This document shows, one piece after another, positions 9,301-17,880 of a stretch of 30,407 nt of DNA. A program made the position numbers and the translations under genes. The notes under the pieces were generated by a model. The model did no database searches, had not been told where the DNA came from, and worked only from the letters and a program-made list of their open reading frames with translations. The first letter of the stretch is position 1; each line of letters opens with the position of its first letter. The stretch is from Priapulus caudatus (lineage: Eukaryota; Priapulida; Priapulimorpha; Priapulimorphida; Priapulidae): NCBI RefSeq assembly GCF_000485595.1, contig NW_014577252.1, positions 33,388-63,794 on the forward strand. Direction: 5' to 3'.

Positions 9301-12300
9301 GCGTCGTCTGTACACTACATGGCTAGCTTTTTAATCAATAGCTCGTGGTTTTGTATGTTATTCACACATGTGCGGTCAATGGTTATGCCTTTATAGTATA
9401 GGAGGGGATATGTGTCAAAATGCCAATTGATCGATTGATTGTTCAATTGAACAGTCGTTTAATCATTCAAACGTTCAATTGATCGATTGATTGTTCAATT
9501 GAACAGTGTTTAATTATTCAAACGTTCAATTGATCGTTTGATTGTTCAATTGAACAGTCGTTTAATCATTCAAACGTTCAATTGATCGATTGATTGTTCA
9601 ATTAAACAGTCGTTTAATCATTCAAGCGTTCAATTGCGCAATTAAATAACGAATTGCCAAATTGCATCGCCAATTGACAAATCAAAGGCACGAATACTGA
9701 ATAGGCGTCTTGAATCATGGAATGGAGTCAATGGACAATTGAGCAACTGCCGAGGCTCGTCAATCGACAAATCAAACGTATACCTACTGCACATGCGCAC
9801 AGAAGCATGACGGAAGGCGCGGTAGCGCGTACGTTGCTAGGAACGCAATCGGCCGGCGTTTCCCAGCTAAGTGCGTGTACCCGCGTGTACGTGCGTGTAC
9901 CCGCGTGCACGTGCGTGTACCCGCGTGTACGTGCGTGTACCCGCGTGTACGTGCGTGTATCTGCGTGTACGTCACGCTGTGCTATAGATGGTCGTGACAT
10001 TTAATGTGAGTTATTATTAGTTATGTCGCTGTCTGTGTTAGTAGCAGTCTATATTGTTAGCAGAAATGGCGGCGTACTCACCTTGCTGTCAAATTCCTTG
10101 CCATCATGAGATTTTAACTCAGCTAAAAGAGCGGAGATTTCCTCTTTGATTTTGCCTTCCAGGCTGACTTTACCCATGCCGAATTCTCGCAGTTTGCTCA
10201 TTGCAAATTTCCGCTGCTCTTTCCACGGTTTCCCGTCTGATTGAATAAGACCTGAAAATATTTATCGACATTATATATAAATAATTTCAGTAGGCCCCCT
10301 ACTAAGGTGAAAGGGACCAGGATCCTAGGAGCCATCGTCATTTTCCTGATGTTAGCGGAGAGTACACGTGCAATGAGAATGCGTGAAAAGTCATCGACTC
10401 CATGTAGGCTCCATGTAGGCTACATGTAGGCTCCATGTAGGCTACATGTGTACGGTTTGTCAATTTAGTACAACCATATGCCGGTTTACAAACACACACC
10501 ATATTTTTCGCCAACCATACACATTGTAACGCCACCAACATGTTATTTATAAAAACCTTATCTTACTTTACAGAAACACGTGTACATTTTTAGCTCACCT
10601 TGACATCGTCAAGCTGAGCTATTGCCATGGGTCGTCGTCCGTCGTACGTCCGTCCGTCCGTCCGTCCGTCCGTCCGTCAACTTTTCGCTACGGTCAACAA
10701 TAACTCAGGAACCGTTTGGCACACATGTTTGAAATTTGGTATAGTTGTTACTGCTATGCTCCCATATTAAACGTCCTATTTTGGAGCACGCCAGTCGACG
10801 TACTTTCAAGCCACGGCAATTTTTGGGAATTGGGAATTGCCATTAGTCAGTTCAGGTTCAACGGATTTTGCTCATTTTTGGTATGTGAATGAATAAGGCC
10901 GGCTAGGGTTCTGATATTTAATTTTTTTAATGCAAATTAGGTAGGGTTGGGCAATTCATATAGCATATTATATAGACACAAACAGTCTGTGGTGTCACAC
11001 TCGTCTGGTTCGTTTACAAGATTTCATTGACAATATTCTTTAATGCAAAATTGGTATTTCCTCTCCACCCTGCCGATAAAACGTACTATATTAGAGTAAA
11101 GATTTACAAAACATGTCGGAACGCAGCATAACCTATTTATTTCAAACGCCATCGCTACAAAGCGGTCACGCCACGGACATCTACGGTCACAAATTGTGAT
11201 TCATTTTGGTTTATAAATTATTATTGCGATATACAGATGGCAATCGTTTCTATAATGTACGTCGATGGTTGCTCATTTAAAACTGGCTTCTTCTTACTCA
11301 CTCATTTGTGTCCTTTTTTGTGGTGAGCTACAGTGTCATTGACACTTTCATTCATACCAACAGGATTCGCGCGCCACCGAACCACACTAGTTTGCTAAAC
11401 CAACGTACACTATACTTGTAGTTGGTCAGCGAACGATACAAGTATAGTTTGCGCAGAGAGATGATTTTCCGCGCGCAGTGTGCAACCTTTGACCTGCGTA
11501 CGTGGCATGATAACGTAGCTTCGGGCGCATATGGCGGCCGCCAATTCCAAACCCCCCAACGCCCATCGCTCCTATTGAGCACGCTGGCGCATTGTAAACA
11601 GCCGTTAACATTTTTTTTAAAGTTTATCTTGCACGTTACAGACCGAGGGCTAATCACAAAAGTGCAATTATATTTATACCTAAATGCTATTTAACCGAAC
11701 GATATTCATTTTAGTGCAAATTTATCCATATTATAACTGAAACTATATGTCGTTTATAAGATATTACAATCCTTTTGCTTTTAAATGAATAAATAAGAAA
11801 CACCCTCGGTCTGTAGTCCTTGGCTGGAAAGTGGTTTTGCGCAACTTATCAGATCGTGCGCTTTGAGTGGCGCCACCGTCGTTGTAATTAATCTGTAGCC
11901 GTTAGTTTAAAAAAAAATTTAAATAATATTTCTAATGATGATTGAACCATGAAACGTTTTATGTAGCGTAATTTTAACCTAAATTAACTGAAAATAACCC
12001 TAGAACCTAGAGTAAACGATCCCTTTAAGCTATGGACCGTAGGAAAGTGTACTATCTCTAATATCTCGCGAACAAATTGGGTTACATTTCTAAAATTTGA
12101 GATACATATAAACACATGTCTTAGCTATGGTCTCTGTGAATTTTGTATTATTTTTTGAGAATAGTTTTATTAATTACCAAATATATACGCGCGGTATCGC
12201 TCATAGGCTAAAATTATGATTTATGTCATACATAGCTTCCCAAACGCCACTGACATGTTTTATGGTCAACAAGCGCGTATCGATGTGCATTAGCACGAGT

Positions 12301-12972
12301 CAGAAGGCGAATGCACGACTTCACGGAAGCGATAGAGTGAAAACGCGCGTCTTTCCTAACGCGCCTGATATGGACATCCGGTCACATGCGGTCACAAAGG
12401 TAAAAGCCCTCATCGAGTGTGGTGCCCGTATTTGGCCTAAAATGTTACCGGAGCTAACATATATGTACGAATCGGTACGAATATATACAGTCCCCAAAAT
12501 ATATTACGCCCATATAGCATATATAGAAATATATTTGCAAATAATTTTAATCTGACGTACGAATGGTCCGCGCCATCTAACACGTCTTACCGTGATATAG
12601 ATTGCGTATGTCTTTCCCTACGACGGCTGCCGATAGAAGTTCAAAATATGGATAGGTGGGCCTCCCCGAGAATGATTCGCCTTCCTTGAGAAACGCATCC
12701 CGAACCGAATCGAAATCGCTTAGTATCACGAATAACTGTGGTCCCAGATACAGACTCATCACCGGCCCGTAGGTCGTTGACCAATCTTTTAGCGTAACGT
12801 CTGGCCGGGCTCCTAGTGAAAGAGCTGACCCGACAAGCGGAAGTCCTCGTGGCCCAGGCGGAAGGTTGCGCGGTCTCCTTAGGTAGTGCCATACGAATGC
12901 AGCGATAAAAACAATGGCGAACAACAGCAAAAAGTTCTGCGTGGCCCAGAGAACGATCGTAGGCGTAGCCAT
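6170..12972 (-). CDS. Cytochrome P450, CYP2 clan; seven exons, 509 residues
   Basis: Haem-thiolate monooxygenase anchored in the ER membrane. CYP2-clan enzymes oxidise lipids, steroids and xenobiotics using NADPH-P450 reductase; the substrate here cannot be inferred. The exons are complement(6170-6351, 7136-7351, 7780-8004, 8320-8462, 8732-8943, 10082-10251, 12591-12972), all phases agree, and they total 1530 nt including TAA. Visible features are an N-terminal anchor (about residues 14-31), the proline hinge PPGPRGLP (38-45), C-helix WKEQR (137-141), I-helix AGTETT (316-321), ExxR as EIQR (373-376), PERF (428-431) and the haem loop [11 protein letters not shown] (447-457) with ligand Cys454. 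No key residue is missing and the length is normal. The start ATG at 12972 has an in-frame stop upstream and G at -3 and +4. Intron 3 uses a GC donor. Family-level assignment needs a tree. Confidence 0.95.
7044..7101. mobile_element. CAGGAG palindromic element, copy 1 (in P450 intron 6)
   Basis: CAGGAGTGAATAATAAT (7044-7060) is repeated in part at 7069-7082 and inverted as ATTATTATTCACTCTTG (7085-7101, one mismatch). Both sides are flanked by the 7-bp direct repeat ATTTTAC (7037-7043 and 7102-7108). The internal direct copy suggests a tandem or nested insertion. It lies 34 nt past the exon 6 donor. Confidence 0.75.
7136..7351 (-). CDS. P450 exon 6 (residues 378-450), PERF region
   Basis: The acceptor lies at the end of a TTTA microsatellite (...TTTATTAG|GC at 7352/7351); the donor is CCATTG|GTACGC at 7136/7135. 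Encodes [20 protein letters not shown], the PERF motif [11 protein letters not shown] and the start of the haem loop PFSIG. Confidence 0.94.
7353..7374. repeat. (AAAT)n microsatellite forming a splice-acceptor tract
   Basis: About five TTTA units on the minus strand directly precede the AG of P450 exon 6, so they act as its uridine-rich tract. Confidence 0.9.
7780..8004 (-). CDS. P450 exon 5 (residues 303-378), I-helix and ExxR
   Basis: Acceptor TTCTACGTAG|AC at 8005/8004 and donor CGTCTGG|GTATGA at 7780/7779. Encodes [16 protein letters not shown] (I-helix) and [11 protein letters not shown] (K-helix ExxR). A competing upstream acceptor CACAG near 8048 would break the phase with exon 4. Confidence 0.93.
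8320..8462 (-). CDS. P450 exon 4 (residues 255-303)
   Basis: Acceptor GATTACAG|GA at 8463/8462 and donor TTTACAG|GTGAAA at 8320/8319. Encodes [13 protein letters not shown] and [17 protein letters not shown], the conserved CYP2 G-helix region. 143 nt; both splice phases fit the neighbours. It ends in a T7 run coding Phe-Phe. Confidence 0.92.
8732..8943 (-). CDS. P450 exon 3 (residues 185-255)
   Basis: Acceptor CTATACGCAG|AC at 8944/8943. Encodes [20 protein letters not shown] and [11 protein letters not shown], typical of CYP2 helices E-G. No GT donor gives a workable junction. AATGAAAG|GCGAGC at 8732/8731 does, because AG plus the G of exon 4 makes Arg255 in the correct frame. This implies a GC-AG intron. 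Confidence 0.88.
9011..9082. repeat. Composite palindrome in P450 intron 2
   Basis: TCCTTAATCCATAA (9031-9044) and TTATGGATTAAGGA (9046-9059) are perfect inverted arms with a single-base spacer. Outer arms AGCATA/TATGCT (9023-9028, 9062-9067) and AAGAATAAC/GTTATTCTT (9011-9019, 9074-9082) extend the symmetry. It lies about 67 nt upstream of the exon 3 acceptor on the gene strand. No flanking direct repeat was seen. Confidence 0.8.
9424..9640. repeat. 52-bp tandem satellite, four copies
   Basis: Units start at 9424, 9476, 9527 and 9579 (lengths 52, 51, 52 and 52), each beginning CAATTGATCG and ending near CAAACGTT. A partial fifth begins at 9631. Each unit contains several CAATTG and GATTGATTG words, so it may have grown from a shorter repeat. 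It lies in P450 intron 2. Confidence 0.93.
9871..9972. repeat. 10-bp tandem repeat GTGCGTGTAC/CCGCGTGTAC
   Basis: Ten units alternate between GTGCGTGTAC and CCGCGTGTAC, so the higher-order period is 20 bp. It lies in P450 intron 2, 110 nt past the exon 2 donor. Frames reading through it on both strands are artefacts. Confidence 0.93.
10082..10251 (-). CDS. P450 exon 2 (residues 128-184)
   Basis: Acceptor TATTTTCAG|GT at 10252/10251 and donor AGCAAG|GTGAGT at 10082/10081. Encodes the C-helix WKEQRKF and the LREFGMGK motif, ending GKEFDSK. It is 170 nt long, starts by completing Gly128 and ends in phase 0. Too short for a simple ORF scan. Confidence 0.92.
10398..10450. repeat. 11-bp tandem repeat CT(C/A)CATGTAGG, five copies
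   Basis: Units start at 10398, 10409, 10420, 10431 and 10442, with the third base mostly alternating C/A after the second unit. It lies in P450 intron 1. Confidence 0.9.
10591..10900. repeat. Dispersed repeat with TAGCTCA hairpin and (CGTC)8
   Basis: TAGCTCACCTTGAC (10591-10604) and GTCAAGCTGAGCTA (10608-10621) form a hairpin with one mismatch and a 3-nt loop. Eight CGTC units follow at 10647-10678, then AT-rich sequence. This arrangement recalls a dispersed repeat seen in several marine invertebrate genomes (recollection, not searched). A shorter relative is at 4165-4310. Confidence 0.5.
11404..11453. repeat. 17-bp inverted repeat hairpin in P450 intron 1
   Basis: ACTATACTTGTA (11409-11420) and TACAAGTATAGT (11437-11448) pair perfectly across a 16-nt loop. 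Extending outward adds five more positions with two mismatches. No flanking duplication was noted. Confidence 0.7.
12591..12972 (-). CDS. P450 exon 1 (residues 1-128)
   Basis: Encodes the membrane anchor, proline hinge and beta-1 region, through KDIRNLYHG. Donor CACG|GTAAGA at 12591/12590, phase 1. The frame remains open upstream to a TTG, but the ATG at 12972-12970 is the first methionine. Confidence 0.93.
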
Positions 12973-13064
12973 GTCGGTGCGAGCATTCAACTACATGAAC
13001 TGACTGCGTGCGTGTGCCCCCTGTCATGTTACCTGGGAAAATTCACAGATAATACGAGCAGGGT

Positions 13065-13071
13065 CTATATA
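13065..13071 (-). promoter_or_regulatory. Possible TATA box of the P450 gene
   Basis: TATATAG on the minus strand, 93 nt upstream of the P450 start codon. It would place transcription start near 13040. Short AT motifs are common here, so this is tentative. Confidence 0.3.
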
Positions 13072-13244
13072 CCTATCTCCGTTGGGAGACATGGCCAACA
13101 GGTTTGCCAGGTGCGACGATAACTAGGCGTATCTAACGCCGTTGGGTCGCTAAGGGGTCGTTGTCGTATCAGGTACTACAGATATGTACCCGAGGTACAT
13201 ATATGTATACATAAAGTGTACCAGACTTGTACTACAAAAGTGTA

Positions 13245-13286
13245 CCCTAACCCCAACACTAACCCTAACCCTAACCCTAACCCTAA
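13245..13286. repeat. Interstitial telomeric-type repeats (CCCTAA)n
   Basis: Four perfect CCCTAA units (13263-13286) are preceded by degenerate ones from 13245. They lie inside the inverted-repeat element, so they more likely travelled with it than mark a chromosome end or fusion. Confidence 0.9.
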
Positions 13287-13318
13287 ACATACCTCACGTA
13301 AAAATATAAACATAATAC

Positions 13319-13391
13319 CAGGAGCGTATAATGACAAATATATTTGCATTTATTTTTGTCATTTGTATATATTTGTCATTGTACGCTCCTG
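13319..13391. mobile_element. CAGGAG palindromic element, copy 2 (nested)
   Basis: CAGGAGCGTATAATGACAAA at the left mirrors the right arm ending TTGTCATTGTACGCTCCTG, with one difference near the end. It is flanked by the 7-bp direct repeat ATAATAC (13312-13318 and 13392-13398). It sits inside the larger inverted-repeat element, so it inserted later. Confidence 0.8.
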
Positions 13392-13680
13392 ATAATACTA
13401 AACAACCTAAAACTACCTCGGGTACATATCTGTAGTACCTGATACGACAACGACCCCATCTGCGTATCTAACTTGCTCATACAACCTCGATTTTGCAAGG
13501 CTACCTTAATGTTTATATAGTGCATACAGACTGACATCATGAACATGTCTTGGTTTCAGATTATTATCGTTAGCGATATTTCACCTTGGTTCTCTTAGTG
13601 TTTGCTATTATCATAGGATACAATATTAAAGCGAAGCGAGGCGCGTATACCGGTTTATATGAACAGGATCAAATATATTA

Positions 13681-13688
13681 TTATATAC
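13681..13688 (+). promoter_or_regulatory. Possible TATA box upstream of the 13737 ORF
   Basis: TTATATAC within an AT run, about 55 nt upstream of the ATG at 13737. The distance fits a short 5' leader. Tentative. Confidence 0.25.
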
Positions 13689-13736
13689 ACAGAGCGATCG
13701 CGCGAATCTGATTACGGTCACTACAGATAAACCAAG

Positions 13737-13883
13737 ATGTCTAAGCTGATTTACTCTGCCTCGTTTATGTTGGCTCTCTACCTATGTAGTCATGTTGCTC
13801 TTGTTGCGGGGCGAAGGGCTGCTCGGTATAGCTGCTACGTAGAAGCATTCTCGTCAGCTCATATCTGTTTGTCAGCACATTGA
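13737..13883 (+). CDS. Candidate short secreted peptide or first exon with signal peptide
   Basis: The ATG is in a good context (ACCAAGATGT, A at -3). The 48-residue frame begins MSKLIYSASFMLALYLCSHV and continues ALVAG: a basic N-terminus, then a hydrophobic stretch ending in small residues, which is what a signal peptide looks like. GRR follows, a possible amidation and dibasic cleavage motif. A splice donor CTCG|GTATAG at 13825/13826 could end a first exon just after the signal peptide; otherwise the frame stops at TGA 13881-13883. The sequence has no family I recognise, and chance could produce an ORF this short. It is divergent from the P450 gene with the inverted-repeat element between them. 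Confidence 0.3.
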   Translation: MSKLIYSASFMLALYLCSHVALVAGRRAARYSCYVEAFSSAHICLSAH

Positions 13884-15941
13884 GATGTCTTTCCTCATAG
13901 ACCGTTCAGATGATATATAGGCCCCAAATTTGGTATTTATTATATTAGGACCCTGTGTTAGGACTTATAGTATTAGGACCCTGTATATCATACCAGTGAG
14001 CTCGTATTCTAAAGAAATATTTATAAACTCCTTTTTTCCCTCTAATAAAAAATATTCAATTCACTTATTTATTTATTTATTTTATTGTGGATTTATGAAA
14101 TTGCTACCATACTCGCAGTAACTACGGCTATGTGATTTCTGGTGAGTAATATGCCGAGTACAATTTCTCTTACCCGTGACAAGTAAACTAGCAAACACCA
14201 AAAAACAGATGTTTTATGAAAAATCGTTTTTAATATATATGATTAATATATTTAAAGTATAAAGTATATGATACAACAAAAAGGCAAAATTATGTACACG
14301 ATTGGTCTATTATTTGCACTGCATTACGTGAAATAAGATATGAATTAAACATTGAGTAAGTGAATTTACGATTACTTATTTAATGAATCAAACAAAATAA
14401 TAGCTACTCCACCCATCATGTCATGGCAGCTTCTAGCGCTGTATGAAACTAAAACTAAAATCTTATATACCTGCATATCTATTCTCGTCAAATACGTTAT
14501 CTACAGGCCCAATACTTATAAAATATGCAGTACACAGGTATTGTCATAGTATAAATATAAAGGAGAAATATCTAGCATTCCTACAAGATCCTCGGGCGAA
14601 ATCATCTATCGCTCTATCGAATTGATTATAACGTAATAATTATTAGCTGCATAACTAATAACGATAGCGTCGGTTTTGCGTGTTGGGCAATAGATTGTCA
14701 AGTCAACGCACTATTTACCCGTGTGCCATCGATATTATATGAATGGTCAACGTCCAAATTTAACCGCAGGCCATGCGCGAAAGATGTGTAGCGAACTGAT
14801 ATTTCTTGGTCATTTGCTCAGTATGTCTTAGCGTACAAGCGCTCGAAAAATAATACGCTTTAATCTTGAATAAAACTGTTTAAGTAACAATCCCACATTA
14901 AATCGCAAGTATCACTTCTACAGACGTATAGGCAGAGTGCCTTCTCTTGATACTTTAAAAGATCGACGGACATATTTCGGCCATTATCACATGCTGAATC
15001 ACATGCTATATGTCCTACGTTGTCTTTAGTCAGCATCGAGGTTGTCTATCAGTGTTGAACATCCGTAGGAGCTTGTACTTTTGAGCAGATGCGATAGTCG
15101 GCTGAACGCTGGGGTTGGCGAGCTGAAACGTATAATGCACGTATGACGCACATGGGTATGTAAATCTTATTACCTAAGCGCTAAAATTCATTGCAATTAA
15201 CCGCTAACTGCATGTGAGCAAGATTCACGAGACAGGTCACAGAAACTTGGGATGTCTCAATGATAAAATGATGAGTCAATGATGATGAGTCATTAAGTAC
15301 GAATTATATTTACTACCATGCAGAGATTCGATGTTTATGTAGTCTTTCTTGCCTAATAATTTCACGTAAATGCCGTTCAAATACTCAACACTCACTCTAC
15401 TACAACACACAGTCATATCTGACGTAGACCGCTACACAAACTCATAGTATAGACACATATAGTATCACAAAATATAGTGTTGTGAGTTGTTTTTTGAACG
15501 CATAAATAAGTTTGTGCACAGTGGCGTGCTTACGGTAAGATTGTGTGTTGTGGAGGAGTATTTAAACGGTGTTTACGTGGCCTTATTAGGCAACTTAGAG
15601 TACGTGAACAGGAAATAAAACAGGAACATAAAAGTCTTGGGGTGGGCGTGCCTTAGGGTATATTGTGCCAAACTTTGGTAGTAAATATAGTTCGTATTTA
15701 TTTACCGTCATTTTATTATTGAAACGGACCGAGTGTCTGCGAGACAGGCGCTAGTAATGTCAACATCTACTATAATGTCAACATTTCTAGGCAGCTGTGT
15801 AAGATGCGTGCTCTATATCGTGTTGCTCGCCTGATCGGCAAACACGGTAGCGCGTCCGAGTAATCACGCAGCTCAATAAACGTAACTATGAATTCGCTGA
15901 ATCAACTTCTGAATTATCGGGTTAATAGATCGTCCGTGTAC
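13884..15941. other. Gene-poor AT-rich stretch
   Basis: No convincing exon was seen. It contains an (ATTT)n microsatellite at about 14061-14084, a repeated ATTAGGACCCTGT word (about 13944 and 13971), and otherwise unique AT-rich sequence. Downstream exons of the 13737 candidate, if real, could be hidden here. Confidence 0.5.
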
Positions 15942-16152
15942 CTTTGACCCGTACGTGCCGGGGTGCTTGCTCCACGTGCTTGCCCTCGCGTGAGGTGATC
16001 GCAACCCCCCATCAGGATCGAGTCGTCTTTACACGTCTGCTGACTTGTTAATAATGAAGTATTTATCGAGCGCAACGTAAGATGGTTGAACAGCAGCGGC
16101 GGTGGAATGGTACGTCGTTGACTTGTGTTGACTAGAATCGGCAGCAGTTCCT
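15942..16152 (-). CDS. Candidate internal exon, unknown product
   Basis: On the minus strand a strong pyrimidine tract and acceptor (CTTTTCTTCTGCTTCTAG|AG at 16153/16152) precede 211 nt. One frame is open throughout and ends at donor TCAAAG|GTACAC (15942/15941). The frame starts ELLPILVNTSQRRTIPPPLL and shows no domain I know. A 69-codon open frame can arise by chance and no partner exon was found. It lies upstream of the P450 gene on the same strand but does not fit that protein. Confidence 0.2.
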
Positions 16153-17454
16153 CTAGAAGCAGAAGAAAAGAAAAACGGGTTTTAAACATTGACGCATACT
16201 TGCACGCGGACGCACACACGCGCACGCACGTACTCCACAAGTGCGCGCGCATATATACACATAAACAATTAATACACGTTCACACATAAATAGCATGGTA
16301 TATGCTTCTGTCTGAAAATTGCTACTAAGCTTATCTTAAATTTGAGCACAATGCTATTGTGTGGGAGTAATCCTGCAAACGGCTATTACTATAAATGCTC
16401 TCCGGGTTGCAAATAGATTCAGACACTTCATTCGTGTAACCTTGTCGTCTACTTTCCCATTTCCAACAACCGCGTCCCAGCTTGTTAACATTATATATTT
16501 TATTATTTGCAGAGGTGTCGTGGGCATAGTGGCTGGGGGAAAAGAGGTGGCATAAGTTCATTTATAGGCGCTAATATTCCTACTACTAATTTACTTCACG
16601 CGTAGTCTACGACGCAGGGGTTGTGATTTCGTTGCACGGTAGCGCTTTATATAGTCACCCCTAAGTAACCCGGAGTGACGGCGCACGCGTCCGATGGGTG
16701 GCGGCAGCTCAAACGGACCGCCGGCAGGTGCTGGCGTACGGCCGCTGGCGCGCGTGTGTGTGTGTACGGGATAGGGGGGATCATTGGCGTGACGGCAGCT
16801 GCCGCTACGCACCGCCAAGCTTGCCGCTTTTCAAACAGACGCTATCAGCGGATTTCTGTGCAGCTGCGAGCGTGTCTGAGTACGTGACGCATGCCCGTAC
16901 TGTGTGTGCAGAGTTGTGCGAAGACCTATGTAAATTAATGGGTGGGAATGTCTATACAAGACTGTGGCTGATAAATACGGTATAAAGTAGTGGGCTACAT
17001 AACATCTGTATAACATAGTGAGTGGTGATCTTAGAATGTACTGAGTGGGATAATCTAAATATAATACCGAGTCAGAAAATTCCTATTAAGTAGTGGGTGG
17101 TAATGTCTATATTAAGTATAAACCCTATGTGAAGTAATAGCTTGTATAATTCCTGTATAAAGTAATTGCTGATAAAGGGCCATACGAAGTAGAAAGGAGA
17201 ACGCATATACAAACGAAGCGCTAGGAAAAATCGGCATTATATAAGGGATAGACGGCTAGAGAATTCTAAATGTGTATAGAAGCATAGCAAATCAACTAGT
17301 GCTATAAAATATGATCAGACTAAGTGACGTAATAGTTTGCGGTTCATATATATGGCGTATATAGTGTGCGCGCGTGGCACATATGACCAAGACGACAGCA
17401 AACCGTATAAAACATAGAAACAAAAACGTTTATAAAGGTAGCAACTGAAAGCCT
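16153..17454. other. Intergenic with old degenerate tandem repeats
   Basis: From about 16935 to 17170, words such as GTATAAAGTAGTGGG and GTGGTAATGTCTATA recur with variable spacing, suggesting a decayed tandem array with a unit of roughly 30-60 bp. A short GT run occurs at 16754-16764. Overlapping frames on both strands at 16675-16985 are not supported as genes. Confidence 0.45.
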
Positions 17455-17880
17455 CTACAGGTGACGATATCTGCGACCCTGTATAATTTTGTAATTCCCG
17501 AGAAACATCTGCAAGAAAATTCGGCCGCTCTCACGAGCATAATGACGTTGGTCCCCACGGTAGAGACCACCGACGCATCTAACATCGGCATCTTTCCCTA
17601 ATACGGGGATGCAGCGAGGAAACAAAGGCTCGTGCCGAGCAGCAGAGCTAACAAAGCTCCAGCTCAAAGATGCGAGTCGACTATAGCCTTGACCGCAATC
17701 AATTCTCCACGAGTTGGGCCGCACGGTAGCCCGTGTGTGTAAGCCTATTGTTTCTTCGCGCGCCATTGTGGCCGGAGCAATTATGCGAGAGGGTATCCTA
17801 ATCAGACCCGCAGCTGTGTCCCGAGTGTATCCAGCAACACGAGCGGCGCTTAGTCGGTAGGGAACTCGGAAATTAGACAT
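17455..17880 (-). CDS. Hypothetical 141-residue ORF
   Basis: An uninterrupted frame from a true ATG (17880-17878) to TAG. It is not low-complexity and is richer in G+C than its surroundings. The predicted protein is basic (many Arg) with no membrane segment, signal peptide or motif I recognise. The start context is weak (C at -3). ORFs of this size are uncommon by chance in AT-rich DNA but not rare in a 30-kb window, so it could be an exon, a retroelement remnant or noise. Confidence 0.18.
   Translation of the reverse strand: MSNFRVPYRLSAARVAGYTRDTAAGLIRIPSRIIAPATMAREETIGLHTRATVRPNSWRIDCGQGYSRLASLSWSFVSSAARHEPLFPRCIPVLGKDADVRCVGGLYRGDQRHYARESGRIFLQMFLGNYKIIQGRRYRHL

Larger units (their letters stand above)
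13154..13457. mobile_element. Inverted-repeat (MITE-like) element with telomeric-type repeats
   Basis: Perfect 44-bp terminal inverted repeats lie at 13154-13197 and 13414-13457, starting GGGGTCGTTGTCG. The interior holds CCCTAA repeats and a smaller palindromic element at 13319-13391. An 11-bp direct repeat GCGTATCTAAC flanks it at 13127-13137 and 13462-13472, but with 16 and 4 bases between it and the inverted repeats, so it may or may not be the target duplication. No transposase is present, so it would be non-autonomous. Confidence 0.8.

Noticed and set aside
9424-9640. CRISPR array
   Set aside because: The whole 52-bp unit is repeated with no variable spacers, and the genome is eukaryotic.
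12223-12555. 110-residue plus-strand ORF
   Set aside because: Lies antisense in P450 intron 1, ends in AT-rich sequence and shows no domain, signal or splice support.
12641-13027. 128-residue minus-strand ORF over P450 exon 1
   Set aside because: Shadow in another frame; the exon 1 frame carries the membrane anchor and PPGP hinge and splices in phase.
13245-13286. True telomere or chromosome end
   Set aside because: Only four perfect CCCTAA units, inside an inverted-repeat element and with genes or repeats on both sides.
16675-16985. Cys-containing plus-strand ORFs as second exon of the 13737 candidate
   Set aside because: An acceptor-like site exists near 16909, but the phase required from 13825 gives a stop after a few codons and there is no family support.
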